Both the position numbers and the translations under genes were made by a program. A DNA stretch of 52,931 nucleotides from Enterococcus raffinosus. Its GTDB lineage: Bacteria > Bacillota > Bacilli > Lactobacillales > Enterococcaceae. Of this stretch, positions 27,675-37,062 are shown piece by piece; positions within the stretch are counted from its first letter, which is position 1; the number at the start of each line of letters is the position of its first letter. The notes under the pieces were generated by a model that ran no database searches, was not told where the DNA came from, and was given only the letters and a program-made list of their open reading frames with translations. Location: assembly GCF_018917525.1 (NCBI RefSeq), contig NZ_JAHLOS010000033.1, positions 1-52,931 on the forward strand, written 5' to 3'.

Positions 27675-27841
27675 TCGTAAATCAAAATTGATTAGTGTTA
27701 AACGTTACTTAGATTAGACAAAAATTTTATTCAAATTAGTAAGTTTCGAAGATTGACTTATGCCCCTCTTTAATAATTCAAAAGTTTAGTAATTTGGGGC
27801 CATCAAGGAGAAGAGCATGAATGAATAGTTAAATAGAAAGT
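27675..27841. other. Convergent spacer, relaxase / nucleosidase
   Basis: This 167-base AT-rich gap lies between two genes that converge. It contains gcccc ... ggggc near 27760-27800, which could form a weak hairpin. I see no convincing terminator or gene. Confidence 0.3.
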
Positions 27842-28504
27842 TTAGTCTATTTTGTAAATTAAGCATATTAGATTAAAGATTTTTGTCATCAACTTTTTTT
27901 GTTTCGTTTCTCCAATGTTGGCTGCTTGTGAATTAGCTATGTCAGAAACAATACGTATGGATAAAAAGTTTATTTTGTTCAAAAAACAGCATTGAGCTAT
28001 TGAGGCTGATTCCATGTCAACACAATCAATATGAAAGTCATTAATTAAAGATTTTCTTTGTTCAGAAGTGGTGACGAAACCTTCACCTGTACCAAAAATA
28101 CCCATTTTTAATGATGGATCATGTTTTGAGAATGAATGAATTAAATCTTCATTTGCTTCGTAAAAGAGTTGATTAGGAAATTTGAGTTGCGATTGTTTTT
28201 TTCGAATGTCGTAATGACAGTATTTCTTTCCAATGTAAATATCTGATAAAGAAGAACTGGACGATATTCCTCCACAAATACCTATATTAAGAACCAACTC
28301 TGGAGAAAACTTTTCAAGTAACACTTGGGTATAAATGGAACTATTCGTTTTACCTTGACCGGAGCACAGTAAAATAAATTGATGGTTGCCTTGGTTTGAA
28401 ACATAGAATTTTCTTTCTAGATACTCGAATATTTGTACAGGAGGTAGCTTTTCTATCAAGGGTTCGATTTCCAACTCCATAGCAGAAACAATTCCAATTT
28501 TCAT
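27842..28504 (-). CDS. 5'-methylthioadenosine/S-adenosylhomocysteine nucleosidase-like protein
   Basis: This 220-residue enzyme belongs to the PNP/UDP phosphorylase fold. The MtnN catalytic residues are in place: E12 in SAMELE, the substrate glutamate E165 in VDMESASIA, and general acid D188 in IVSDIA. The glycine-rich segment LNIGICGGISSSSSL is also present. It would cleave adenine from methylthioadenosine and SAH, removing the inhibitory by-product of methyltransferases and yielding an AI-2 precursor. It is unusual as ICE cargo and lies divergent from the giant methyltransferase-helicase gene, suggesting a link. It diverges from typical housekeeping MtnN in the middle region. Confidence 0.85.
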   Translation of the reverse strand: MKIGIVSAMELEIEPLIEKLPPVQIFEYLERKFYVSNQGNHQFILLCSGQGKTNSSIYTQVLLEKFSPELVLNIGICGGISSSSSLSDIYIGKKYCHYDIRKKQSQLKFPNQLFYEANEDLIHSFSKHDPSLKMGIFGTGEGFVTTSEQRKSLINDFHIDCVDMESASIAQCCFLNKINFLSIRIVSDIANSQAANIGETKQKKLMTKIFNLICLIYKID

Positions 28505-28809
28505 AATAGAACCTCCAAAATGATTTTAGAAAATTGTACCATAAAAAAAAATAATGAAACAAGGTAACAAAAAGTCCGTTAACGGAGAAGTTGCATAGTT
28601 CTGTAGGCCAGGAATGAATTATTTTGATAACGATAAAAAAACATTCGCCTAATGATTGCTTATTAAGTAGCTATGAATAGAATTAGCAATTGTGTCAGAA
28701 AAGAAAAACAAAGCCGTACCAACTAGTGAAATAAAAAAGTTTAAATTATAAGCTACTCAACTCTATCTCTAATAAAAGAGTTGCTAAATATACGAATCTA
28801 TGTAAAACT
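28505..28809. other. Divergent spacer, nucleosidase / methyltransferase-helicase
   Basis: About 305 bases of AT-rich DNA without an open frame of note, ending at the operator-like palindrome at 28810. It must hold the minus-strand promoter of the nucleosidase, probably near 28530-28560, which I could not fix precisely. Confidence 0.35.
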
Positions 28810-28841
28810 AAACATATCTTAAAAGATATGTTTGGTAAAAT
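28810..28841 (+). promoter_or_regulatory. Palindromic operator with extended -10 promoter
   Basis: The perfect 11-bp arms aaacatatctt/aagatatgttt (28810-28833) with two centre bases are followed by tggTAAAAT (-10 at 28836-28841, extended by TG). The gene at 28892 follows after an aaaggagg site. The -35 position falls within the palindrome, so a bound protein would block or replace -35 contact. A near copy occurs at 35437-35456. Confidence 0.55.
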
Positions 28842-28891
28842 GGTTGAATGAAAAATGATCGTCCAGTGTAAGAAGGTAAAGGAGGAAATCA

Positions 28892-31800
28892 ATGGCTCAA
28901 CCACAAACATTTAATGAAATCTATCAAAATGTCACAAAGCAAATCAATTCTTCAGTCGATGAATGGAAATCATTTTTAGACTTTAGTAGTCAAGTACACA
29001 AGTATACATTTCCTGAAAAATTGATGATTTATGATCAGAATCCAAACGTAGAATATTTGGCTGATTTTCAAACTTGGAATGAGTTGGGACGGATGATTAA
29101 GAGAAACGAGTCAAGTATTATCCTATTCGAAGATCTCAATGATCGTTTCTCCATTCGGCAGCTCTTTGATTACCGTCAAACATACGGAGAAGAAATCTCC
29201 TTTCCGGACTGGTCACTATCAATTGATGATGCTCGAAAAGCAGTAGAAGTATTTTATCAAAAAACTTTTTCCGAATCGCTTCCGGATAATCGGTGGGATG
29301 TTGGTTTCTATGATTTAATTGATCATGGTGTTCAGTATTATGCGGATAAAGATACTGCAAATTTTATTCGGCAAGATCAAACCAAGCTATTTATTTCAGA
29401 GTCTGTGAACTTTGTTATTGGTAAAAAAATAAATTCATTTCGAACTATTTCGGATGATTTTGTTTTGGAACAAATTCGTGATTATAAACCGGGATTTGAG
29501 TTAAATAATGTCGGAGTTGTTATCTCTGAAGTGTCTCAGAAAATGTTGCAACATATCTACTCAATTCACCAAGAATTACAAAAAGAGGAGGAAAAAAATC
29601 ATGAACACACCTTTAGTACAGATGTCGAACCAGAAAGAATTCGATCAACCGCTTCAGGATTATGGAATGATCGCGAAGGAATATCTGAAGGAGAATTATC
29701 CGTTCCGATACACCAACCTCATGACGGAGGGGGACTTGATGGAGTACCTACACAATCTCCAGGAATGGGCGATCAATCAGGAGATGAACTTAGAGCAACA
29801 AGCGCTGAAAGTGAATCCATACCCGAACACCGAGAATTCGTTACAGTTGTCGAATCACTTGAAAGTGATTCAATCTCAAGTGAGGGAACAAGTGATCCTA
29901 GAGATTCAGAGTCAGATCAACAATCCATAGATCAACCTGAAAAGGAAGCAGATAGTCAAATTCTGCTTCCTTTTTTTGAGCCTGAAAGTGAAGTTGAAAT
30001 TGAAGAAACTAGTAATCCGAAAGATGAAATCATTCCAGCCGAAATTCCCCAATCACTCGCAGATGAACTTATAGTAAATAAGTCAGTTAGTGATCAAGGT
30101 GAGGGAAATGAGCTGAATGAGCCTTTCGATCTTTTTGATTTCGATTTTTCTGATGATACAACAAGCGATGAAATTTCGACGAAGAAACAAGAAAGCAAAA
30201 ACTATTATCTGGACACAACAAACCAATACAGCATTGGTAAAAGAGAAAAGTTTAGAGACAATATTCGTGCCATTCTCACACTTCATCAGTTGGAGGCAGG
30301 CGAATTAGACCTTAGCCGTGAGAATCAGGATATTCTAGTAAGATATAGCGGGTGGGGAGGACTTCAAGAAGCTTTTGATGAGCGAGATTCTTCATGGCAA
30401 AAGGAATATCAAGAGTTGAAGTTATTATTACCGGGAAAGGAATATGAAAAAGCTCGAAGCTCGGTACTGACTGCTTTTTATACTTCGACTGAAATCGTTC
30501 AAGAGATGTATGCAGCGTTAAATCAGATAGGGGATTTTTCTCAAAAGAAATTGCTAGATCCAGGTATGGGCACTGGAAACTTCTTTATGAATCTTCCTGA
30601 GAAATTACGATCAACAGAACAGATCGGAATAGAAATTGATCCTTTGACAAGTAGAATAGCGAAACTACTATTGCCTGATGCTACGATTTATCAAACTGGT
30701 TACGAAAATGTAGAAATTACTGAAAAAGTCGATGCTGTGATTACAAACGTGCCCTTTAATAATATACGGATTCGAGATAAGAAATATGATCAACATAGAT
30801 TTCCAATTCATGAATATTTTTTGGCAAAATCAATCGATGTATTAAAAGAAAATGGAGTCATGATGGTAATCACCTCAGCCTCTCTAATGGATAAGAAAAC
30901 TGATAGAGCAAGAGAATATTTAGCAAAGCGTGCCAATTTAATAGGCGCAATTCGCATGCCAAAAACTGCCTTTCAACAAGCTGCTGGAACTCAAGTAATT
31001 TCTGATATTTTATTGTTCCAAAAAAAATCATACAGTAAAATGACGCAAGCTTATGAGCCACCAACCTGGACAGAATCTATTCCTCACCCTGATTTCTCTG
31101 AAATTCATATGAATCGATATTTTGTAGAAAATCCCTCTCACATTTTAGGGGATATTGCCATTAAGAATTTTCATGGACAAACAATGGATATATTACCTAA
31201 AAATGAAACGCCATTTAGAGAACAGCTTCATAATGCTTTTCAATCTTTCATAGAAGATAAAGAATTTCTACAAACGAGTAAACCAGTTAACAACCGTTTC
31301 TCAAGATCAATCCCCTCGATTGAGCCGCTTAAACCGAAAGATATCGATGTTCCTTCAGACGCTCGAAAGTTTACGTTTTTAGAAATTGACTCAACGATCA
31401 TTTATCATCATACAGATGGGAAATACGATCTTATCCCGCAAGGCCGGCGACAACAGAAGATCCAGATGATGCTAACGGTCAAAGAAGTACTAAATGATGT
31501 TATTGCATTACAACAAGGAATCTATACTCCCGAGCAATTAAACGCTCAACTGGAAAAATTGAATACTTCTTATGATCGATTTACAGCAAGATACGGATTT
31601 TTCAACACGAAAGAAAATATTCGAGACTTGAGGATGGATGACCAATACCCATTACTGCGTTCAATTGAAAAAGAACAAAGCAATACTTTTGTGAAGCAGC
31701 CAATCTTTTTTAAAGCGACAATCCAACCGCCTACAGTTATTTCCGAAGTAGATACTTCATCAAAGGCTCTGGAGCTATCTTTGGCAAAAACTGCACGTGT

Positions 31801-34800
31801 AGATTTTCCATTTATTCAATCTATTTATCCAAATCACTCAATTGAAGAAATAATCGAAGATTTAGAAGGTCAGATTTTTTTGAATCCACAAAAACTGCAA
31901 TCGCTTGGACTCGAAAAATCATGGGAATACTGCGATGAATATTTAACGGGAAATGTCAAAGAAAAATTAACCGTTGCAACATTGTCCTCTGCTAGAGAAA
32001 GTGATCCAGAGCTGAAGAAACAGTATGAAAAGAATGTTGTTGCCCTGGAAGCTGCACAGCCAGCTCCCTTACAAGCCGGTGATATTGATTTCAAATTAGG
32101 ATCTCCATGGATTCCTTTGGAGTATTATAATCAGTTCATGTATCAATTGTTGGAAGTGTCCAATTACCAGAGAGGAACTGGAGTAGGGAAAGTCTTTATT
32201 GATTACTTAGACCATAATGCCTCTTGGCGAGTGGTTGGTGTAAGTCGCAAGACAGGGGATGTGCTTTCGAGTAAAACGTTTGGAACTGCCAGAAAGAATG
32301 CCTACGAAATTATAGAAGCTGCTTTGAATCTTCAACAAGTAAAAGTAAACGATAAGGTTCTTGATGAGGATACCAATAAATATAAATATGTGCTGAATCC
32401 TGAACAGACAATGATTGCTCGGGAAAAACAAGCGGAAATTGAAGAGATGTTCAAACAATGGTTGTTTTCTGATTCTGAGCGTCGTACACATCTTCTAGAA
32501 ATCTACAATGAAAAGTTTAACAATATAGTACCAAGAACTTATAACGGAGACTCTTTAGTTTTTGATGATATGAATATTCAAATGGCTTTACGTCCTCACC
32601 AAAAAAATGTAGTGGCACGTATTCTATATAGTGGTTCTGCTCTTATGGCGCATGAGGTTGGTGCCGGTAAAACAGCTGCGATGCTAAGTGCAGGAATGTA
32701 TTTGAAGAAAAACAATATTATCTCGAAGCCACTTTATGTAGTGCCTAATCACTTAACCGAACAATGGGGAAAAGAAATCTTGACGTTCTATCCTAGTGCG
32801 AATATTCTAATCACGACTAAAAAAGATTTTGAGAAGGACAATCGGAATCAGTTTGTTTCTAAGATTGCGACTGGTGATTATGACGCGATCATTATTGGTC
32901 ATAGTCAGTTCGAGCGAATTCCGTTGAGTCAAGAGCGTCAGGAGGAAATGATTCGTAATCAGATATATGAAGTAACTAATATTGTTCAGCAACTATATGA
33001 CAATGATGGTCAGCGGTGGTCGATCAAACAGATGGAGAAATTCAAGGAAAATCTTGAAGACAAACTTGAACGTTTACACAATGAGGATAAAAAAGATAAC
33101 TTATTGACCTTCGAACAATTGGGGGTCGATTTTTTATTTGTTGATGAAGCACATACCTACAAAAATTTATTTACCTATACAAAGATGCAAAATGTGGCTG
33201 GAATAGGTAAATCAAATAGTCAACGTGCAACGGATATGTTAAACAAGGTCCGCTATATTCAAGAAAAACATGAGGGATCCAATATTGTTTTTGCGACCGG
33301 GACACCGATCTCGAATTCCATGAGTGAGATGTATGTGATGCAGTATTTTCTCCAACCACAAGAATTGACTCGCCGGGGCTTAAGTTCATTCGATTCTTGG
33401 GCTGCTACTTTTGGACAAGTGGTTTCTTCTTTAGAGATCACTCCAGAAGCAAATGGGTATCGGATGCGGGATCGCTTCAGTAAATTTCATAACTTGCCGG
33501 AGCTGATGAATATGTTTAACTTAGTGGCCGACATTCAAACTTCAGATATGTTGGATCTACCTATTCCAAGACTAAAAGGTGAGAAAGTTCAAACGATCAT
33601 CACCAATAAAACGGCTTTTCAAGACCAAATGATGGATGAATTTGTCTCACGTTCTGAAAAGATTCGAAATGGCATGGTCAATCCCAGAGAAGACAATATG
33701 TTGAAACTGACCCACGAAGCAAAACTTATGGCGATAGATAGTCGGTTAGTTGATCCGAGTCAACCTAGAGAGTCCGATTCAAAATTGAGTGTTTGTTGCA
33801 ACACAGTGTTCAACATTTGGAAAGAGAACTCAGAAAAACGCTCCACTCAAATGATTTTTTCAGATGCAGGTACACCAAAACCAAATGAGTTCAATGTTTA
33901 TGATGAAATCAAAGACCAATTGATGGAAAAAGGTATTCCAGCAGAAGAAATTGCCTTTATTCATGACGCGAAAACGGATCTTCAGAAGGATACTCTTTTT
34001 GAAAAAATGAGATCTGGAGATATTCGCATACTTCTTGGTAGTACACAAAAGGTCGGTACCGGAACCAACGTCCAGAATAAATTAATCGCAGCACACCATA
34101 TTGATTGCCCCTGGAAACCGTCAGACTTGACGCAGCGTGAAGGACGAATTTTGAGACAAGGGAATGAAAATGAAGAAGTTGCTATCTATCGATACGTCAC
34201 AAAAGGGACCTTTGATAGCTACCTCTGGCAAATTCAGGAGCAAAAGCTAACATATATTTCGCAAGTTATGACTGGAAAAAGTATTTCTAGATCTTGTGAA
34301 GACTTGGATGAAACCGTTCTATCAGCGAGTGAAGTAAAAGCGATTGCTACAGAAAATCCTTTGTTGGCTGAAAAAATGTCTATCGATAATGAAGTCACTC
34401 GGTTGAAACTGTTGCGATCGCAGTGGGAGAATCAACGAAGTCGATTGGATCAAGATTTGAGAATTACCTATCCTAATAAGTTAGCCAGATCGAAGGAGAT
34501 GCTGGGAAAATATGAGGCTGATGAAAAGACTTTAAAAAAGAATCCGATTGAGGAGTTCGCAATGACGATCAAGGGAAAGTATTTTTCAAAAAGACAAGAA
34601 GCTTTTGATGAAATTCAAGCAAAATATTTTTTAACAACAGTAGATCATAATGGGAATGCGACAATTGATATTGGTAGTTTTAGGGGATTAACAGTTGTTA
34701 TAGAAAGGAGTACGACTCAAGACCATCTTGTTCTAAAAGGTGAGTCCATCTATCGTACTGGATTTAATATCGAAACAGGGACCGGAAATATTACCAAGTT

Positions 34801-35026
34801 AATGAACTTACCGAACAAGGTGGCTGAAAATGCAAAAATTACTCAAGAAGTTATACTAGATACTCTTCAACAGATTAGCAGTGCAGAGAAGACGATTGAG
34901 AAACCTTTTGCTAAGCAGGAAGAACTAGATAAAAAAGTTAAGCGGCAGCGTGAGATAACACGTGAAATGGAATTAGATGCATTAAAAAAGGAAAGTGTAA
35001 AACAAGTAATTCAAGAGAAAGAATAA
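28892..35026 (+). CDS. Giant ArdC-like / adenine methyltransferase / SNF2-type helicase
   Basis: This 2044-residue ICE protein has several fused domains. Residues ~10-105 look like an ArdC-type ssDNA-binding domain (FSSQVHKYTFPEKLMIYDQN, TWNELGRMIKR). Residues ~230-430 are acidic and disordered. Residues ~500-750 are an N6-adenine methyltransferase with motif I DPGMGTGNFF (from D556) and motif IV ITNVPFNN (N619; V replaces the usual P). Residues ~1230-1750 are a superfamily 2 helicase: GAGKT (1257-1261), DEAH (1418-1421), TGTPISNSMSE, and motif VI QREGRILRQG. A helical C-terminus follows. Such proteins accompany Gram-positive ICEs and may protect or process incoming DNA; the exact role is unproven. 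It is probably transcribed from 28836. Confidence 0.85.
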   Translation: MAQPQTFNEIYQNVTKQINSSVDEWKSFLDFSSQVHKYTFPEKLMIYDQNPNVEYLADFQTWNELGRMIKRNESSIILFEDLNDRFSIRQLFDYRQTYGEEISFPDWSLSIDDARKAVEVFYQKTFSESLPDNRWDVGFYDLIDHGVQYYADKDTANFIRQDQTKLFISESVNFVIGKKINSFRTISDDFVLEQIRDYKPGFELNNVGVVISEVSQKMLQHIYSIHQELQKEEEKNHEHTFSTDVEPERIRSTASGLWNDREGISEGELSVPIHQPHDGGGLDGVPTQSPGMGDQSGDELRATSAESESIPEHREFVTVVESLESDSISSEGTSDPRDSESDQQSIDQPEKEADSQILLPFFEPESEVEIEETSNPKDEIIPAEIPQSLADELIVNKSVSDQGEGNELNEPFDLFDFDFSDDTTSDEISTKKQESKNYYLDTTNQYSIGKREKFRDNIRAILTLHQLEAGELDLSRENQDILVRYSGWGGLQEAFDERDSSWQKEYQELKLLLPGKEYEKARSSVLTAFYTSTEIVQEMYAALNQIGDFSQKKLLDPGMGTGNFFMNLPEKLRSTEQIGIEIDPLTSRIAKLLLPDATIYQTGYENVEITEKVDAVITNVPFNNIRIRDKKYDQHRFPIHEYFLAKSIDVLKENGVMMVITSASLMDKKTDRAREYLAKRANLIGAIRMPKTAFQQAAGTQVISDILLFQKKSYSKMTQAYEPPTWTESIPHPDFSEIHMNRYFVENPSHILGDIAIKNFHGQTMDILPKNETPFREQLHNAFQSFIEDKEFLQTSKPVNNRFSRSIPSIEPLKPKDIDVPSDARKFTFLEIDSTIIYHHTDGKYDLIPQGRRQQKIQMMLTVKEVLNDVIALQQGIYTPEQLNAQLEKLNTSYDRFTARYGFFNTKENIRDLRMDDQYPLLRSIEKEQSNTFVKQPIFFKATIQPPTVISEVDTSSKALELSLAKTARVDFPFIQSIYPNHSIEEIIEDLEGQIFLNPQKLQSLGLEKSWEYCDEYLTGNVKEKLTVATLSSARESDPELKKQYEKNVVALEAAQPAPLQAGDIDFKLGSPWIPLEYYNQFMYQLLEVSNYQRGTGVGKVFIDYLDHNASWRVVGVSRKTGDVLSSKTFGTARKNAYEIIEAALNLQQVKVNDKVLDEDTNKYKYVLNPEQTMIAREKQAEIEEMFKQWLFSDSERRTHLLEIYNEKFNNIVPRTYNGDSLVFDDMNIQMALRPHQKNVVARILYSGSALMAHEVGAGKTAAMLSAGMYLKKNNIISKPLYVVPNHLTEQWGKEILTFYPSANILITTKKDFEKDNRNQFVSKIATGDYDAIIIGHSQFERIPLSQERQEEMIRNQIYEVTNIVQQLYDNDGQRWSIKQMEKFKENLEDKLERLHNEDKKDNLLTFEQLGVDFLFVDEAHTYKNLFTYTKMQNVAGIGKSNSQRATDMLNKVRYIQEKHEGSNIVFATGTPISNSMSEMYVMQYFLQPQELTRRGLSSFDSWAATFGQVVSSLEITPEANGYRMRDRFSKFHNLPELMNMFNLVADIQTSDMLDLPIPRLKGEKVQTIITNKTAFQDQMMDEFVSRSEKIRNGMVNPREDNMLKLTHEAKLMAIDSRLVDPSQPRESDSKLSVCCNTVFNIWKENSEKRSTQMIFSDAGTPKPNEFNVYDEIKDQLMEKGIPAEEIAFIHDAKTDLQKDTLFEKMRSGDIRILLGSTQKVGTGTNVQNKLIAAHHIDCPWKPSDLTQREGRILRQGNENEEVAIYRYVTKGTFDSYLWQIQEQKLTYISQVMTGKSISRSCEDLDETVLSASEVKAIATENPLLAEKMSIDNEVTRLKLLRSQWENQRSRLDQDLRITYPNKLARSKEMLGKYEADEKTLKKNPIEEFAMTIKGKYFSKRQEAFDEIQAKYFLTTVDHNGNATIDIGSFRGLTVVIERSTTQDHLVLKGESIYRTGFNIETGTGNITKLMNLPNKVAENAKITQEVILDTLQQISSAEKTIEKPFAKQEELDKKVKRQREITREMELDALKKESVKQVIQEKE

Positions 35027-35054
35027 ACCTGAGAACTATTTTTTCTCAGGTTTT
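35026..35054. terminator. Terminator between convergent genes
   Basis: A 10-bp perfect stem, aacctgagaa/ttctcaggtt, with a 7-base T-rich loop is followed by tttt on the plus strand. It starts at the stop of the 2044-residue gene and overlaps the stop of the minus-strand gene at 35036. Confidence 0.82.
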
Positions 35055-35362
35055 CTTGGAACGTTTTTTCGTTTATTCTCACCATACTCGATGGTTTGTT
35101 TTTTTAGAAATAAATTTACCTTTCCTGGACCTTCTCCTTTTGAAAAAAAAGGAAATAGTAAACCATTTCTAATGGATTGGCCGATCGCAGTATATGATTG
35201 ATCCGTATATGACCTAGCTTCGCTTCTTGTTAAAAGATTGTTTTGTAACCAGTAATATAGATAATCTTGTTTTTTTGATTCTGTTAATTTATCTAAAAGA
35301 TAGTCTAAATCCTCTTGTGAATTGATTTGCTCAAATAAATCATCGATCCCTTTTTTATTCAT
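35036..35362 (-). CDS. Hypothetical small protein, possible DNA-binding regulator (108 aa)
   Basis: A helical N-terminal half (DDLFEQINSQEDLDYLLDK) is followed by LLTRSEARSYTDQSYTAIGQ, which resembles a helix-turn-helix or winged-helix segment, and a strongly basic C-terminus (KKQTIEYGENKRKNVPRKPE). It lies between the two palindromic operators, so it is a candidate for the protein that binds them. No family recognised; the regulator idea is inference. Confidence 0.5.
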   Translation of the reverse strand: MNKKGIDDLFEQINSQEDLDYLLDKLTESKKQDYLYYWLQNNLLTRSEARSYTDQSYTAIGQSIRNGLLFPFFSKGEGPGKVNLFLKKQTIEYGENKRKNVPRKPEKK

Positions 35363-35436
35363 GAAACCGTCCCTTCGTAAGAAAGTATATCACAACAAAC
35401 CTCTGAATATTATAAAGTGAATGAATTTTAAAATGA

Positions 35437-35472
35437 ACATATCTTTAAAGACATGTGCAAATGTGGTAGAAT
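35437..35472 (+). promoter_or_regulatory. Second palindromic operator with extended -10 promoter
   Basis: acatatcttt/aaagacatgt (35437-35456) is a palindrome with one mismatch and matches the core of the 28810 site. tgtggTAGAAT gives an extended -10 at 35467-35472. It drives the membrane protein at 35495. The palindrome-to--10 distance is about 6 bases longer than at the first site. Confidence 0.5.
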
Positions 35473-35494
35473 CATTTTGAAGGGAGTGAAAAAA

Positions 35495-35821
35495 TTGTTT
35501 TTGATAACCGAAATAGGTTCACTCATTAAGATTATTGGTTCAGTTTTGGCATATATCCTCTTTATCCCAATAAATTTATTGGATAAATATTTTATCAGTA
35601 GGATTCTTTTTGAACAATCATCTTCTAAGACACTTGCTCTAGTTGTTGTACTTATCTTTTTTTTCGTTGCTCTTGGCTTGCTTATGAGATCAGTTGTACT
35701 AATAATTAAAGTTGGAGCTATTATTCTAAGTGTATATTTACTGTCAGATTTCCTCATCGGTTTGTTATTTTTTTCATTATGTTTTTTTTTATTAAAAGAA
35801 TGGTGGAAAAGTGCAACCTAA
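35495..35821 (+). CDS. Small polytopic membrane protein (108 aa)
   Basis: I chose TTG 35495, with aaggga upstream, because the longer frame from 35453 would start inside the promoter at 35467-35472. The product has three or four hydrophobic segments (near 7-28, 48-66, 70-86 and 88-104) and a KEWWKSAT tail. No family recognised. Sharing the palindromic operator with the methyltransferase-helicase gene suggests common control. It may be the last ICE gene in this stretch. Confidence 0.55.
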   Translation: MFLITEIGSLIKIIGSVLAYILFIPINLLDKYFISRILFEQSSSKTLALVVVLIFFFVALGLLMRSVVLIIKVGAIILSVYLLSDFLIGLLFFSLCFFLLKEWWKSAT

Positions 35822-35916
35822 ATAGACATATTTTTTTTTACTAAAAAACGACTCTAAAAGTTCAATATAATAGAAAAATTTGAAATTTCAAAAATCTAAA
35901 CTATTGGAGGTAAATA

Positions 35917-36900
35917 ATGAGATTTAAACATTTAAAAAAGCTGATGTTACTATTACAGAAATGGCTATTGGAACGTGGGCCATTGGTGATCAGATGTGGG
36001 TAGAAGTCAACGATCACGATTCTATTGCTGCAATTCATGCAATGATTGATCAAGGAGTGAATCTCATTGATACAGTACCAATTTATGCAGATGGTCATTC
36101 TGAATCAGTCGTTGGAACAGCACTTAAAACGGATATCGTGAGAAAGTACTAGTTGCAACAAAATTTGGAGTTAGTTATGCATCTAATAGAAGTATCATTA
36201 ACGATAATAGTTATGATAACGTTTTAGAAGAGTGCGATCAGTCGTTGAAAAGATTAGGTGTGATGCAATTAATATTTATATTGTACACTGGCCTGATCCA
36301 AAAACACCTATTCAAGAAACAATGAAAGTATTAAATCACCTCAAATAAGTTGGGAAAATTCGTTTTATCGGAATGTCAAATTTTTATAAAGCTGGGGTTG
36401 AAGAAGCTAAACAATATGCGCAAATTGATTTTCTACAATTACCATGTAGCATGGTAATTGTAGATGGCAAACTACTTCTGCAATGGTGTGAAGAACAAGG
36501 AATAGGTACAATGACCTATGGATCATTGGCGTCTGGGATTCTTACTGGTACTATTCGGACAAAACCAGATTGATCTCAAGATGATGTACGATTGACATTC
36601 TATGATTATTATCATGAACCAAAGTTTTAAAAAATCATTAAGTTGCTTGAAATTATGGATGATCTTAGTGAAAAGAACAAACAACCACTTGCTCAAATTG
36701 CTTTATATTGGAGTTCTTCTAAAACATTTGTAACTACAGCTATTGTAGGAGTCAGAAACCCTAAAGAAGCAAAACAAAATACGAGTACATTTGAATGGCA
36801 AATAAGTTCAGAAGATTTAGATTGCTGAATAAAAAAAATTGGATTAGGTATCTCTGATGGAACAACAATGAGTGCAGCTAAAAGAAAAACTGAATAGAAA
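35917..36900 (+). pseudogene. Aldo/keto reductase, degraded
   Basis: The family pattern is easy to follow across several frames: MAIGTWAIG, GVNLIDTVPIYADGHSE, VLVATKFGVSY, DQSLKRLGV, HWPDPKTPI, KIRFIGMSNF, QLPCSM, and a C-terminal QIALYWSSSKTFVTTAIVGV. An intact enzyme would be a ~310-residue NAD(P)H oxidoreductase. Frameshifts occur in the A run near 35935, near 36145 and near 36265, and in-frame stops lie near 36346, 36571 and 36826. The ribosome binding site ggaggt before 35917 survives. The gene cannot yield a full enzyme. Confidence 0.85.
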
Positions 36901-37025
36901 AACACGGCAGAGGTATAGTAACTAATAAACATCCGAGAAAAATTGATTTACTGGTATAAAAATAATTAAGCCTTATTATGACAATTTTGTAAAAACACAA
37001 ACTTAATAATATATTCTTGATAAGA

Positions 37026-37062
37026 AGCCCAATCTTCTTAGTTATATGATTGGGCTATTTTT
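37026..37062 (+). terminator. Terminator downstream of the reductase pseudogene
   Basis: The 9-bp perfect arms agcccaatc (37026-37034) and gattgggct (37048-37056) have a 13-base loop and are followed by attttt. It probably was the reductase gene's terminator. Confidence 0.78.

Noticed and set aside
29508-29930. 140-codon frame inside the giant methyltransferase-helicase gene
   Set aside because: It overlaps the acidic linker of a real gene in another frame. It does have a gaggaggaaa-like site before an internal ATG near 29601, so a nested gene is not fully excluded, but nothing in its sequence supports it strongly.
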